From Notospermus geniculatus (taxonomy: Eukaryota; Nemertea; Pilidiophora; Heteronemertea; Lineidae), in the NCBI GenBank assembly GCA_002633025.1, contig NMRB01002536.1, positions 20,503 to 84,502 on the forward strand: a stretch of 64,000 nt of DNA, given 5' to 3'. The notes beneath the pieces are model-generated. The model did not search any database, was not told the origin of the DNA, and saw only the letters and a program-made list of their open reading frames with translations. Numbering within the stretch: the first letter of the stretch is position 1; each line of letters opens with the position of its first letter. This document shows positions 54,401 through 64,000 of this stretch, in pieces. The position numbers were made by a program, and so were the translations under genes.

Positions 54401-55683
54401 CTGGAAGAGGACAAGTCGGGGAATATTGAAATCACCAGTGAGACGTTTATACATGTAGTTTCTTTTATTAGTTTATGATAATACATGTACTGAACAATTG
54501 CTCCAACTGTAGAACCTTGGTAAACAAGCAAATGCTTGTCAAGTAATAAGCATTTGCTTTGAAGTAGAAGTAAAAGATTATGCATATGAAACCAAGTAAT
54601 TGCTTTTACTTTTACTTCTGGCTTCAAGCAACTATTTTTACTTTTTGCTCTTGCTAGAAGTAAATGCTTCATTTTTATGCATACGGCCCAATGTCCTTGT
54701 CCTAGCAGATGTGCCTGTTTCGATCGTCGATATGGCTGTTCATGCGGCCGGTGTTACCATGCAACCACTGGTTTCAAGAGGGTTCTTTGGCCTTTCATAC
54801 CCTCTGCTACTAAAAAGTCCTATCTAGAACCCTAAGGAACCTTAAGCCTGCCGCACACTGGAGCTATCTGCTGAGCCAAAAGTCATTCGAGACCGTTTGC
54901 TCAGCAGTTAGGTCGCGTGCGCGCGTATTTCGGTGAGTTTTCTGCCTCGCGAGGAAAAAAATCAGACAAATTGTCCTGTCATTTTAAGAAAATTTCTCAA
55001 AATGGGAAAAAATTCCTCCCGATTTGAGAAATTGAAATATTCGTGCAAAATTCCAAAATTTCCCACTTCTTATTTTCCACTTTTATGTCTTACTCCCTTG
55101 TGTAAATGTACGTCCACGCGGTTCTGTTTATACCGATTGACCTCTGACCCCAAGGAGGTCTGAGAGTGTGTGTTATAACATCGAGAGACCGGGTACCAGT
55201 CTCTGTAATTGTAACTACGAAATCGCTTGCCTTATTACCCTGCTAAGCTCACTTTCCATCGGCTATATTTGTGAGGTTTGAACCAAACAAAATAATTTAT
55301 GCATTGAACACGAAAAGGAAATTGACTATATAGTACCAAAATAAGGGTCGTGTACCCTCAAAATTTACAATTGCAGATTTATTATTTTATCAGACCTCAT
55401 GAATAAAGATATTACATGTACATGTACAGTACGTCTGCGTAGTAGATTGTGTTTTTATCCGCTGTAACAATCCCGGCCATTGGTGGATCCCTCCACTAAC
55501 CCCAATCAGTGATCGTCTTTTATCTAGGTTTACGTATCCGCATCCGTATACGTTGTGCTTTCTCAAATGAATTAAGGAGAACGCAAACGTATCGGGATAC
55601 GTATACGTTTCGGTTTAAGGATAAGTAGCCGGTTCTCAAGCTATCTTAGAATTTTCGCAATCGCCCGGATAGACCTACCATTA
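54401..55683. other. no recognised gene
   Basis: 54549-54640 has an inverted repeat (TTGAAGTAGAAGTAAAAG and CTTTTACTTTTACTTC). Otherwise plain intergenic sequence. Confidence 0.35.
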
Positions 55684-56279
55684 TAATACAGACACTGTGA
55701 CAGAGTTTAAGAGATCACACGCTAATGATAAACATTTACATACTCTCTTTTACACATTAAGAGGTCAGTCCTGAAAACTACCCACGGTGTACATGAATTA
55801 TGATTGACAGGTCATGTGGATAAATTCCGTTCTTCTATTGGCCATGACTGTGGTAGGAACTTTCTGAGGTGTGAAGTGTACATCAAGTGTCATTTTCAGG
55901 CTCAGTTTCCTGGTTCACGGGGAACGATCATAACATGAAATGCTTGTCTGGTATTAGGAAAACGAACCTGAAATGACATGCATCAACAACCCCTCGTAAC
56001 AGTGTATGGTCTGTTGGCTTTGGATTTGTGAGGGGAATCGCATTTCTGCACACCTCAAGAAGTTAAGAGCACTCCTACCACAGTCATGGCCAATAGGAGA
56101 TCGGAATTTATCCACATGACCTGTCAATCATAATTCATCTACACCGTGGGTAGTTTTCAGGACTGACCTCTTAATGTGTAAAAGAGAGTATTTTTTGTAC
56201 ATGTACATGAAATACATGCAAGAAATAAAGTTAACGTAAACGTTATCGTTAGCCTGTGATCTCTTAAACTCTGTATTAT
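55684..56279. mobile_element. ~595-bp foldback MITE, ~180-bp arms
   Basis: The outer ends are CAGAGTTTAAGAGATCACA and the inverse TGTGATCTCTTAAACTCTG. The arms include ACATTAAGAGGTCAGTCCTG and ATGATTGACAGGTCATGTGG. The right arm has an extra AACGTAAACGTTATCGTTAG block. Confidence 0.8.
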
Positions 56280-56280
56280 T

Positions 56281-56488
56281 CCCACTTACCTGTCCCATTC
56301 CTAAACTAGGAACAAATGACTAAATCCTGAGTTGAAGATAATGGGGTGGGGGTATGGTCAGAAAAAATAATGTCCTGTCCACTTACTTGTCCCACTCTCG
56401 AGCCTGGCGAAGAATGTACAGTGCGATACCTTCCAACTTAGGATTTGGTCATTTTTTCCGAGTTCAGGAATGGGACAGGTAAGTGGGA
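56281..56488. mobile_element. ~208-bp MITE with CCCACTTACCTGTCCC ends
   Basis: It begins CCCACTTACCTGTCCCATTC and ends with the inverse GGGACAGGTAAGTGGG. A half copy lies at 18421-18522. Confidence 0.8.
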
Positions 56489-56544
56489 ATTTAGAGTATG
56501 TCTCATCATTTGCTACGGTCAAACCTGTTCAAAATACCCGTGGG

Positions 56545-56652
56545 TCTGTTTCATAAAGTGACTTTAAGCTAATGGTACCATTAATTTCAATGCATTTTCC
56601 ATTTCGTTAAAGATACCATTAGCTTAAAGTCACTTTATGAAACAGGCCTCGT
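56545..56652. mobile_element. ~106-bp hairpin MITE
   Basis: TGTTTCATAAAGTGACTTTA continuing to GCTAATGGTA and its near-perfect inverse, with a loop of about 36 bp. Confidence 0.85.
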
Positions 56653-57092
56653 CTTTTTCCAGCCCCATGTTAAACCCGTGTGTGTAGGAAAAGCCCGGCG
56701 AGAGGTCACACTACCACATTGTACATGTAGTTCAGAAGCCCGGCGAGAGTTGCGCTGCAAACACTTACTCTTCGGTCATTTCTGTATTGGCACACATTGT
56801 TGGAGGCGCGAAAACGACGTCACTTAATGGTAGACTAGTACCTGATCCTATCAACCTGCGCGCTGCAGTCGGACGTAGCTTGTTTGGTAGGACTAGTACT
56901 GGCCGCCATTTGTGGAGGAATTTAGGCAGTGACGTCACTTGGAAATTTTATGTAAATTATGTAAATTTATTCAATTCTCAATAAGGCTGACGTACCGGAA
57001 TGCAGATAGAAGGGTTTGGAAGATGACTTACACTTGACCCAGGAAATCCACCAATCACGAAGGGGTTGAAAATAGAAAATGTATCGACATAA

Positions 57093-57147
57093 TATTTCCT
57101 ATCCTTTCCTATAATATTTCCTATCCTTTCCTATAATATTTCCTTAC
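57093..57147. repeat. ~21-bp tandem repeat, 2.5 copies
   Basis: AATATTTCCTATCCTTTCCT repeated. Confidence 0.85.
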
Positions 57148-57192
57148 CACCCGCTGCGCCAGCATCGGCTAATCAGATTCACGAACGTGATA

Positions 57193-57370
57193 GTACGGCC
57201 GGTGTAATGTCCCCGATATCTCATGTACCACAACAATACATTTACGGATTAAGCGGCACCAATGAAATGGACTCTGGAGAGACCAAGACCCTTAATCCTG
57301 TGACAAACAATGTGTGGGGACAATAGAAAGACGGGGACATTAGATTCTATCACACCTGTCCTAACATATG
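57193..57370. repeat. dispersed repeat, copy related to 7060-7222
   Basis: It shares GGAGAGACCAAGACCCTTAA and ends ATCACACCTGTCCTAAC. The left and right ends are partly inverse. Confidence 0.6.
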
Positions 57371-57697
57371 AAAAGTCCGATGTAAAATAGTTGCTGCGGA
57401 CTGGGTACCAGTGAGTCTAACTTCATGGCTACGCCATCTTAGCCGTGCTAAGAAATAACGAAAACACGGCGAGCTTGCCGTCAGACACGGCTTTCTTGGG
57501 AGTCCGGCAATTCATAGGTGTGACCGCAAAAAACCCGGGGATATTATGTGGTGTGACCAAAGGCTACGGCCTGACTTGACTATCCCCCACATTGAAAAAA
57601 TGGTTCCGCGTATGTAAAATGTATAGGGTGTAATTCGGTCACATTCGGTAGGTTGACGGGTCGACAGGTCGACAAGTCGACAAGACGTCTTGCGCTT
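57371..57697. other. no recognised gene
   Basis: Short GTCGACAGGTCGACAAGTCG repeat near 57659-57682. No coding domain. Confidence 0.35.
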
Positions 57698-57944
57698 TTA
57701 AAGGAGATAGACGCCGAAGTTGTAAACACTCACTCACTGGTTCTCTATCCACGGACGCCTGCGGTGCTGCCACCTGATGTCGGTGATATGTACTGACGTG
57801 AATATCGTGAGTGAGTTGCATCGGACCGGGAACCAGTCTAACGATCACGGGTGCTGCCACCTGCACGAAGGAATAAAACTAGTTTGCCGACCATATTTGT
57901 AAACAAACCACCTTGTTTACAACTTCGGCGTCTAACTCCTTTAA
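57698..57944. mobile_element. 247-bp MITE with TTAA ends
   Basis: It starts TTAAAGGAGATAGACGCCG and ends with the inverse CGGCGTCTAACTCCTTTAA. The arms are about 32 bp. Confidence 0.8.
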
Positions 57945-58181
57945 GTTTGACGTTCTTACGTTCCGTCATTCGTAAATTTCCCGTCATGGATTTCGTCAAT
58001 TTTATCCCTCTCTTTTTGTGCTACAGGTCATGGTCAAATGTTTGTTCCTTCCCCAACACTGAACCAGGCATGGAGGAAGGGCCAGGTGGAATCTCACTTT
58101 GGATCTGTATGCATGGTATGTACTTATCCTAAGTGAATTCCAGGTGGCGCTGACGACAGCCAGTCAGTCCTTTGCTCGGAA

Positions 58182-58409
58182 GGGCTATTGGTATTTTGCG
58201 TAACGTAACGTAACGTAACAAACCTCGTCCCTATGTGTTTTCAAGGTCTGGTAAAAAGGTGTTTTCAGTGCTTTTCAAAGCGTTTCTGGTATAAATATAA
58301 TGATGTCTGTTTAGATAATTTGTCTCTTTCGCTACCCACCGCCGCATTTTAATATATTCGGGAATTTTTAATCTGTTACGTTACGTTACGGGAAATACCA
58401 ATACCCCCT
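58182..58409 (+). mobile_element. GTAAC-repeat element, short form
   Basis: The left end is CTATTGGTATTTTGCGTAAC with four GTAAC units; the right end is GTTACGTTACGTTACGGGAA then ATACCAATACCC. Non-coding. An inverse copy is at 61571-61794. It is joined end to end with the next element. Confidence 0.85.
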
Positions 58410-58978
58410 TGGGTATTGGTATTTTGCGTAACACAACGTAACAATTGTTTTTTGGGTATAAATGTACAGTACAATGAATTCATCAGAAATTTTGCCATCA
58501 AACCGCCCCTGCCGATCAGCTGAATATACTACAAGGTTCCTCAAGGGCAGCGTCCACTTAGGGCACGTGGCAGCACCTGTTCTTTGCTGTGCTGCCTATG
58601 CTGGACGAAAAAAGGCTCTTCTGCGATTGGAAGGACCGTATATGACGACCAAATGAAGGAACCTGACGTAATTTTAAAGCCCCACTGTATTGCAAATCAT
58701 CGCCGCGATTCTTGACTGCGCTCCATCTGAATACATCAGGTCTCTCTCTGCAGTTTTTTTTCAATGTGTGCTGAAACCTATGCCTTGATTCTCTGAAGTA
58801 CGCATCAGACAGGCATTTTGAGGACCTTCACGAGGCTATGAGACCTCTATGTGCTCTCTCCTAACATTTTGAAAATATCATAAAATTCAATGCAGTGGGG
58901 CTTTAATGGATTCGTGCAGACAGAGCTCTTTTCATTCTGTTACGTTACGTTACGTTACGGGAAATACCAATACCCTCT
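58410..58978 (+). mobile_element. GTAAC-repeat element, long form with a conserved reading frame
   Basis: It starts GGGTATTGGTATTTTGCGTA and ends GTTACGGGAAATACCAATAC plus CC. Inside, a 64-codon frame (58462-58656) has LPSNRPCRSAEYTTRFLKG. The same peptide is encoded in the inverse copy at 62216-62566, and its DNA start recurs at 60300-60340. The peptide is not a known domain to me. Confidence 0.75.
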
Positions 58979-59040
58979 TGGGTATTGGTATTTTGCGTAA
59001 CACAACGTAACAATCGTTTTTTGGCTATAAAATCAATGTA

Positions 59041-59671
59041 CAGTGGAACCCCTCTTAATCGACCACCCATGGGACCGTAACCATGTGGTCTATTTAGAGG
59101 GGTGGTCGCTTTAGCCAGGTTGAGATCTGGGGGTGTAATCATGCAATAGTACCACCAGGCTGACCATACCAAGTCAACTGTAGATTGGACCTAGTGCGAA
59201 AGTCGGCAGAAGGTGTAAACATTAACCTCGCCCTAGGGGGCCTAGTGCATTGTGCTGACGGTAAGCACAGGAGCCAACTGTACAAATGCATTAGGCCCCC
59301 TAGGGCGAGGTTAATGTTTACACCTTGGGCCGACTTTCGCACTAGGTCCATTTGGTGATGCCTCTTAATTAGTGAAGGGAATATTCCTCCAAGTTCTGAC
59401 TACCTCCATATCTGACTGAGGTGATCCATGTACATGTACATGAACATGTATTTCAAAAGTGCCCATGTTCGATCTACTTCTGTGGTCGAAGTCGATTTAG
59501 AGGGGTTGAAATGAAGCGTGGGACCCACCATATTGGTGGTCGCGATCGGGGTAGAGGGGTGGTCGACTTAGCTAATGGAAAATGTGAAGGATTTCATTGG
59601 GACCGAGAAAACTCGGTCGATTTAGAGGGGTGGTCAATTAAGAGGGGTGGTCGAACTGAGGGGTTCCACTG
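59041..59671. mobile_element. non-autonomous Tigger-type element, TA duplication
   Basis: The ends CAGTGGAACCCCTCTTAAT and GAGGGGTTCCACTG are flanked by TA (59039-59040, 59672-59673). The interior repeats GAGGGGTGGTCG words, the subterminal transposase sites. A 165-bp palindrome is inserted at 59186-59350. Confidence 0.85.
59186..59350. mobile_element. 165-bp palindromic MITE inside the Tigger element
   Basis: Arms of about 70 bp begin TGGACCTAGTGCGAAAGTCG and end with the inverse. They pass through TTAACCTCGCCCTAGGGGGC. Confidence 0.85.
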
Positions 59672-59677
59672 TACAAT

Positions 59678-60295
59678 GGGTGAGGTCAAATAAAAAAGTT
59701 AACTAATAGTTAACCCTAAAGTTAACTTTTAGTTGCAATAACACTTGAATTTGACCTCCCCCTGAGAGTTGAGTCAACACATAGTTAACTATGAGTTAAC
59801 TAAGAGTAAACTAAAAGTTGACACTTTTTTAACTACAAAGTAACCCTGTAGTTACCATAACCCCGGGAAATCGTACAGAGTTAAGAAAAATGTACTACAG
59901 CTCATGTGCATGAGGAGATAACCGCCTGGCAGTTAACTTTTAGCCAACAGGAGAGGAGGTCAAATGTTAGAGTTAGGAGTGTCAGCCATGTTTGCTGTTC
60001 CAATGCATCAGATTTGTGCTTTTAAGGCATGCAAGAGGAGCAGAAAACTTTGAGAGGACCCCTGCTTACAGCGGTGAGCCAATAGAAAGACATCTGCGAC
60101 TGACTCAGGTGCAGTTTGATGACCTTGTGTTCTCAGAGTTAACTAACTGTTAACTATTTGTTAACCTTTACTTAACTAAAGAGTTAACTAATAGTTAGCC
60201 TGAAGTCCCAGTTAGGGGTTGAAGTTAACTATTTTTTCATGGTTACCCTCGGGTAATCTTGGTGTCAACGTTAACTATGAGATTTGACCTCACCC
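59678..60295. mobile_element. GTTAACT-array element with AAT target duplication
   Basis: The ends GGGTGAGGTCAAAT and ATTTGACCTCACCC are flanked by AAT on both sides. Both flanks of the core carry many AGTTAACT and AGTTAACTAATAGTTAAC words. No protein is encoded. Confidence 0.8.
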
Positions 60296-60663
60296 AATGA
60301 ATTCATCAGAAATTTTGCCATCAAACCGACCCTGCCGATCTGGGCCCAGTTTCACAAAGAATCTTAAGTCTAAAGTTTGACTTAAATGCTAGGAATTCTA
60401 TTTATTCAAGAAACCAATGTAATCTTCGGGGTAGAAGGTTGGGATGCAGGAGCTGTACGATGTTGCCGTTATACCCGATAATGGCAGGTCTCTGCAAAAC
60501 AAGAGATGCCACGATCGGCCAATAGAGGCCGCGGTAATCGTAATGACTGAGGACATCAGTGGAGGAATCATTTCACGTAGACTAAGGCGATTAATGTTAC
60601 ATTGATAGTTATAGCCAGAAAACAATTTTTACGTTGTGTTACGCAAAATACCCAAGGGGATAT

Positions 60664-61574
60664 AATAGTGAGTTTAAGAAACCATACGTTAAGGGCGAGC
60701 CAACGTTTTGAATTTTTGAAACGTGGCCAGGCGTGGTAAATAAAAGATGTCAAAATACCATAAAAGTACAAGATATATGACGGAAATGAAGGCACCTGCG
60801 GGGTCTATAAGTCAAAAGGAATTGAATGAGATGTATCTTGGAACGCACTAATTAGCTAATAAGTTGAAACAAAAGACTAGTAATCGGTACACTTTCCCAC
60901 GAAATGGTACATGTTGAGGATCAAACGACTTGTGGATCATAAAGTTCGAGTTTTTTTCTATTTAGTCCACCCATTTTGACAGCAATATTTTCAACAGGTA
61001 TAGAGTACTCGGCATGTGATTCCCATGCATGCTGCCAGATTTTCCAAAACAGGGCGGCCATATTGGATTTGGATTTTACTTCCTGGTTGTCCTTTTTGTA
61101 CTGAGCGTGTATGGTGTACATGAAGAGCATGTCATGACACCCTCGCCACCCCAGGTTCTATGGGTTTGTGACATTGTTGCCACACCTTCAATGTGTCATT
61201 TACATGCTTCCTCTCCAAGAAAATTGTACCTGTTTTTCGTGTTTGGTGAATTTCTTTGTTTACGATTATGTAATGTAATTAAGCTGTAATCCTTGGGACT
61301 TTCCTCATTTTCCGTGTCTATAAAGCACAGTGATCACATTGGACTATAAAAACAGTCAACTGGAGGTGTCTTTATTGCTTTTCTCAGAGGGGCCTGGATT
61401 GAAGCAATATGAAAATTCACAATGATGGCTCGCCCTTAACGCTAACGCTAACACTAATTACGTCAAAATGACGTCACTCCCCGAAGAAATACAACAGATT
61501 CATTCGATGTGACGTCAAAATGATGTCAATAACGTTAGCGTTAGCGTTAACGTATGGTTTCTTAACCTCACTAT
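60664..61574. mobile_element. ~910-bp element, GAGTTTAAGAAACCA family
   Basis: The left end is ATAGTGAGTTTAAGAAACCA and the right end the inverse TGGTTTCTTAACCTCACTAT. TTAAGGGCGAGCCA near the left end has an inverse at about 61425. The right end holds TAACGCTAACGCTAAC and its inverse around a CRE-like TGACGTCA region. Confidence 0.7.
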
Positions 61575-61794
61575 TGGTATTTCCCGTAACGTAACGTAAT
61601 AGAGTAAACATTCCCGAATATTTCTAAATTCGGCGGTGGGCAGCAGAAGAGACAAATAGTCTGAAACAGACATCATTATATTTATACTAGAAACGCCTTG
61701 AAAAGCACCGAAATCGCCTTTTTAACAGAACTTGAAAACGCATAGGGACGAGGTTTGTTACGTTACGTTACGTTACGCAAAATACCAGTAGCCG
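61571..61794 (-). mobile_element. GTAAC-repeat element, short form, inverse copy
   Basis: The inverse of 58182-58409, with CGAGGTTTGTTACGTTACGT at the right. It abuts the previous element. Confidence 0.8.
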
Positions 61795-62099
61795 TGTGGC
61801 GGATGAGATATTTGGTACTAACAAAAATAAAATACAAATAATGTAAATTAATCCTTAAATACAGCTTTATTGAAATTTCGAGTCAGGAATAGCACTCTTC
61901 CTTTCTGTTGTTATCAGGATCTTGGAGGTATGCAGGTTTGTTGTCATCAGAGACAGAGTGATGAATTTCATTTTCAATTACTTTCTTTCACGATCTCAGG
62001 AGTCGGTCGCTTATTCGCTACGGTACGGTATACCAGAAACAGCGCATATGTTTTGAAAGGGGTGATGAAAAGACCTACATTGAGCTTCTATTCCTAGGA

Positions 62100-62602
62100 C
62101 GTCAATGACTGTAGTCAAAAACTATCTATCTGCACGAATCCATTAAATTACGGCAGGTTTCTTCATTTGCCCGTCACGTATGCGGTTCCTCCACTGAATC
62201 GTAAAGTCTTTTCGTCTAGCATAGGCAGCGCAGCGGATACATTGTAACAGGTGCTGCCACGTGGCCTGAGTGGACGCTGCCCTTGAGGAACCTTGTAGTA
62301 TATTCAGCTGATCGGCAGGGTCGGTTTGATGGCATCGTCTTCGATTTTTGCTTTTCGCCCGTATGTGGCAGTAACTCCACTCTGAAGTCGGTATCTATGG
62401 TAAATTCTCTTGCTCCCCGTGCCATATTTCTGGCAAGAAAATCACGAAAATTGGAGGGAAAAACATCAAATCTTTCGNGGGTCATGACGCACGTGGCGTC
62501 ATGATGCTGCGTCAGCTCCATTGAGCTCGCTGTGCATTGTACATTGATTTTATAGCCAAAAAACAAGTGTTACGTTGTGTTACGCAAAATACCAATACCC
62601 AA
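62100..62602 (-). mobile_element. GTAAC-repeat element, long form, with a 116-codon frame
   Basis: The inverse of the long form, ending GTTACGCAAAATACCAATAC plus CC at 62602. The minus frame 62566-62216 (with one N at 62478) contains RFDVFPSNFRDFLARNMARG and the same SNRPCRSAEYTTRFLKGSVH as 58462-58656. It begins a few bases from the element end, so the frame may be transcribed from within it. Confidence 0.65.
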
Positions 62603-62752
62603 GAGGGTATTGGTAGGCCCTATTTCCCGTAACGTAGGCCCCTAACGTAACGTAACAGAATGAAAAGAGCTCTGTCTGCACGAATCCATTAAAATTACGA
62701 CAGGTTCCTTCATTTGCTCATCATATACAGTTCTTCCAATCGCAGATGAGCC
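62603..62752 (-). mobile_element. partial GTAAC-repeat element, joined to the previous one
   Basis: It begins GAGGGTATTGGTAGG next to the preceding CCAATACCC end and matches the right-hand 150 bp of the long form (AGCTCTGTCTGCACGAATCC). Confidence 0.65.
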
Positions 62753-62754
62753 TT

Positions 62755-64000
62755 TTTAGCTCACCTCTGTGGAGGTGAGCTTCTCTCATGGTGTGTCGTC
62801 CGTCGTCGTTAACAGGGGTGGCACGTTTCTAAACCGCTTGGGTTACAAACTTGAAATTTGGTGTACAGGTACCCTATGGTAAAAACTATCTCTGGACCGA
62901 AACTTATCGCTGCTGCTTCTACACTCTGGCCTGTAGGGGGCGCTTTGTGAAAACCTTTCGGCCGTACATCTCCTGAACGCTGTTAGCTAGAAAAAAACAC
63001 GAAACTTTTATGGTGGGTTCCTCTGATGAGACTTCATCACATAAATCCCGGGTTTTTGATTTGACCTACTTTTCAAGGTGACAGAGGTCAAAGTTCAAAA
63101 TTCATTGTTTGGTGGCACATTTCATTGCTATTTGACATAGAGTGTTGTGATTTGGTGTGAAGATTTATCTAGGCACCCTGCACGAATGCACCAAATTTCA
63201 ACCCGATCGGACCAGTGCGACTATAATATGCGTTAGGTGACTCTTTATCCCTCCACACCTTGATATTAGGCTGGTGTCCTGTCCAATCTGGGTTACCCCT
63301 TGGTGTCCATATTCTGTTGCAGTTGTGTCGAGCCACGGCATCTTCGATAATCGAAGGCCGATCTGCTCTCCACTGCGTTACATCGCACATCACCCTTCGA
63401 GAAATAGACCAGTCGGCGGCGTATCTTGGTGCCGCTGATTTTGCAGCCTGCTTTCCCAGTCGTTTGTGGAGTGTAGTGCGGCGGCCGGAGCGACACAACG
63501 ACTGGGTCCCGAGTCTACTACACTCTGGCCTGTAGGGGGCGCTTTGTGAAAACCTTCTTTCGGCCGTACATCTCCTGAACGCTGTTAGCTAGAAAAAAAC
63601 ACGAAACTTTTATGGTGGGTTCCTCTGGTGAGACTTCATCACATAAATCCCGGGTTTTTGATTTGACCTACTTTTCAAGGTCACAGAGGTCAAAGTTCAA
63701 AATTCATTGTTTGGTGGCACATGTGATTTGGTGTGAAGATATATCTAGGCACCCTGCACGAATGCACCAAATTCCAACCCGATCGGACCAGTGCGACTAT
63801 AATATGCGTTAGGTGACTCTTTATCCCTCCACACCTTGATATTAGGCTGGTGTCTTGTCCAATCTGGGTTACTGGTGTCCATATTCTGTTGCAATTGTGT
63901 CGAGCCACGGCATCTTCGATAATCGAAGGCCGATCTGCTCTCCACTGCGTTACATCGCACATCACCCTTCGAGAAATAGACCAGTCGGCGGCGTATCTTG
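62755..64000. repeat. dispersed element start and 599-bp tandem duplication
   Basis: TAGCTCACCTCTGTGGAGGT is a short hairpin terminus of a dispersed element. From 62921 a unit of 599 bp (ACACTCTGGCCTGTAGGGGG through CGTATCTTGGTGCC) starts again at 63520 and continues to the window edge with a few small deletions. Minus frames of 71-109 codons in both units have no known motif. Confidence 0.75.

Larger units (their letters stand above)
58979..60655 (+). mobile_element. third GTAAC-repeat element, filled with insertions
   Basis: It starts GGGTATTGGTATTTTGCG at 58979. Its body is interrupted by a Tigger-type element (59041-59671) and a GTTAAC-array element (59678-60295), then continues GAATTCATCAGAAATTTTGC as in the second copy. 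An inverse left end is seen at about 60594-60655. Confidence 0.65.

Noticed and set aside
58187-58230. GTAAC repeats as telomere-like sequence
   Set aside because: Only three to five units, always at the ends of a defined element and in opposite orientation at its two ends.
63169-63965. Minus frames of 71-109 codons repeated in both 599-bp units
   Set aside because: Repetition follows the DNA duplication, the frames differ by indels and no motif is recognisable.

Overview
This window is animal nuclear DNA, not prokaryotic. Genes are split by GT-AG introns, coding density is very low, and intergenic space is packed with short inverted-repeat elements, tandem satellites, tRNA-derived SINE heads and relics of Harbinger, pogo/Tigger, EnSpm/CACTA, Ty3/gypsy and possibly Penelope-like elements. 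The many ACATGTA and TAGGCCTA words, the element mix and the divergent rhodopsin-type receptors suggest a marine invertebrate deuterostome (echinoderm most likely, hemichordate or amphioxus possible). That assignment is inference. Two long N runs and three single Ns show that this is a draft scaffold.

Layout. 1-2.4 kb: a SINE piece, an element bounded by inverted arrays of a 12-bp unit, and a decayed multi-exon gene with OB folds like RPA. 4.9-10.7 kb: a three-exon class A GPCR with a repeat-filled 4.6-kb intron. 10.9-18 kb: MITEs and a broken Harbinger transposase carrying an in-frame foldback insertion; an antisense pogo-like relic and a BESS-type reading frame lie inside it. 19.3-23.1 kb: nested MITEs around a second, intronless GPCR and a RecQ-like relic. 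23.5-33.5 kb: Tigger-type elements, a foldback element, a gypsy integrase scrap and an apparently intact Tigger transposase preceded by a partial near-identical copy. 34.2-41.8 kb (minus strand): a six-exon, phase-consistent 314-aa gene beside an EnSpm/CACTA transposase that carries a 118-codon tandem duplication. 42.4-48.3 kb: MITEs, a 523-N gap and a 170-bp satellite. 48.9-54.2 kb: minisatellites and a tower of nested palindromes, including a ~1-kb palindrome built from AAACCATG half-sites. 54.3-62.7 kb: a family of elements ending in GTAAC repeats, joined end to end and used as landing sites by other elements. 62.7-64 kb: a 599-bp tandem duplication.

The credible protein-coding loci are the two receptors, the Tigger transposase, the 314-aa gene and, with frameshifts, the EnSpm transposase. 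The two receptors are probably unrelated to the mobile elements around them. The 314-aa gene and the EnSpm transposase share strand and spacing and may be the two genes of one transposon. The most unusual material is structural: palindromes nested in palindromes, a palindrome with one internal module flipped in one arm, a transposase frame cut by a TTAA element in a way that precise excision would repair, and end-to-end GTAAC elements carrying a shared reading frame.
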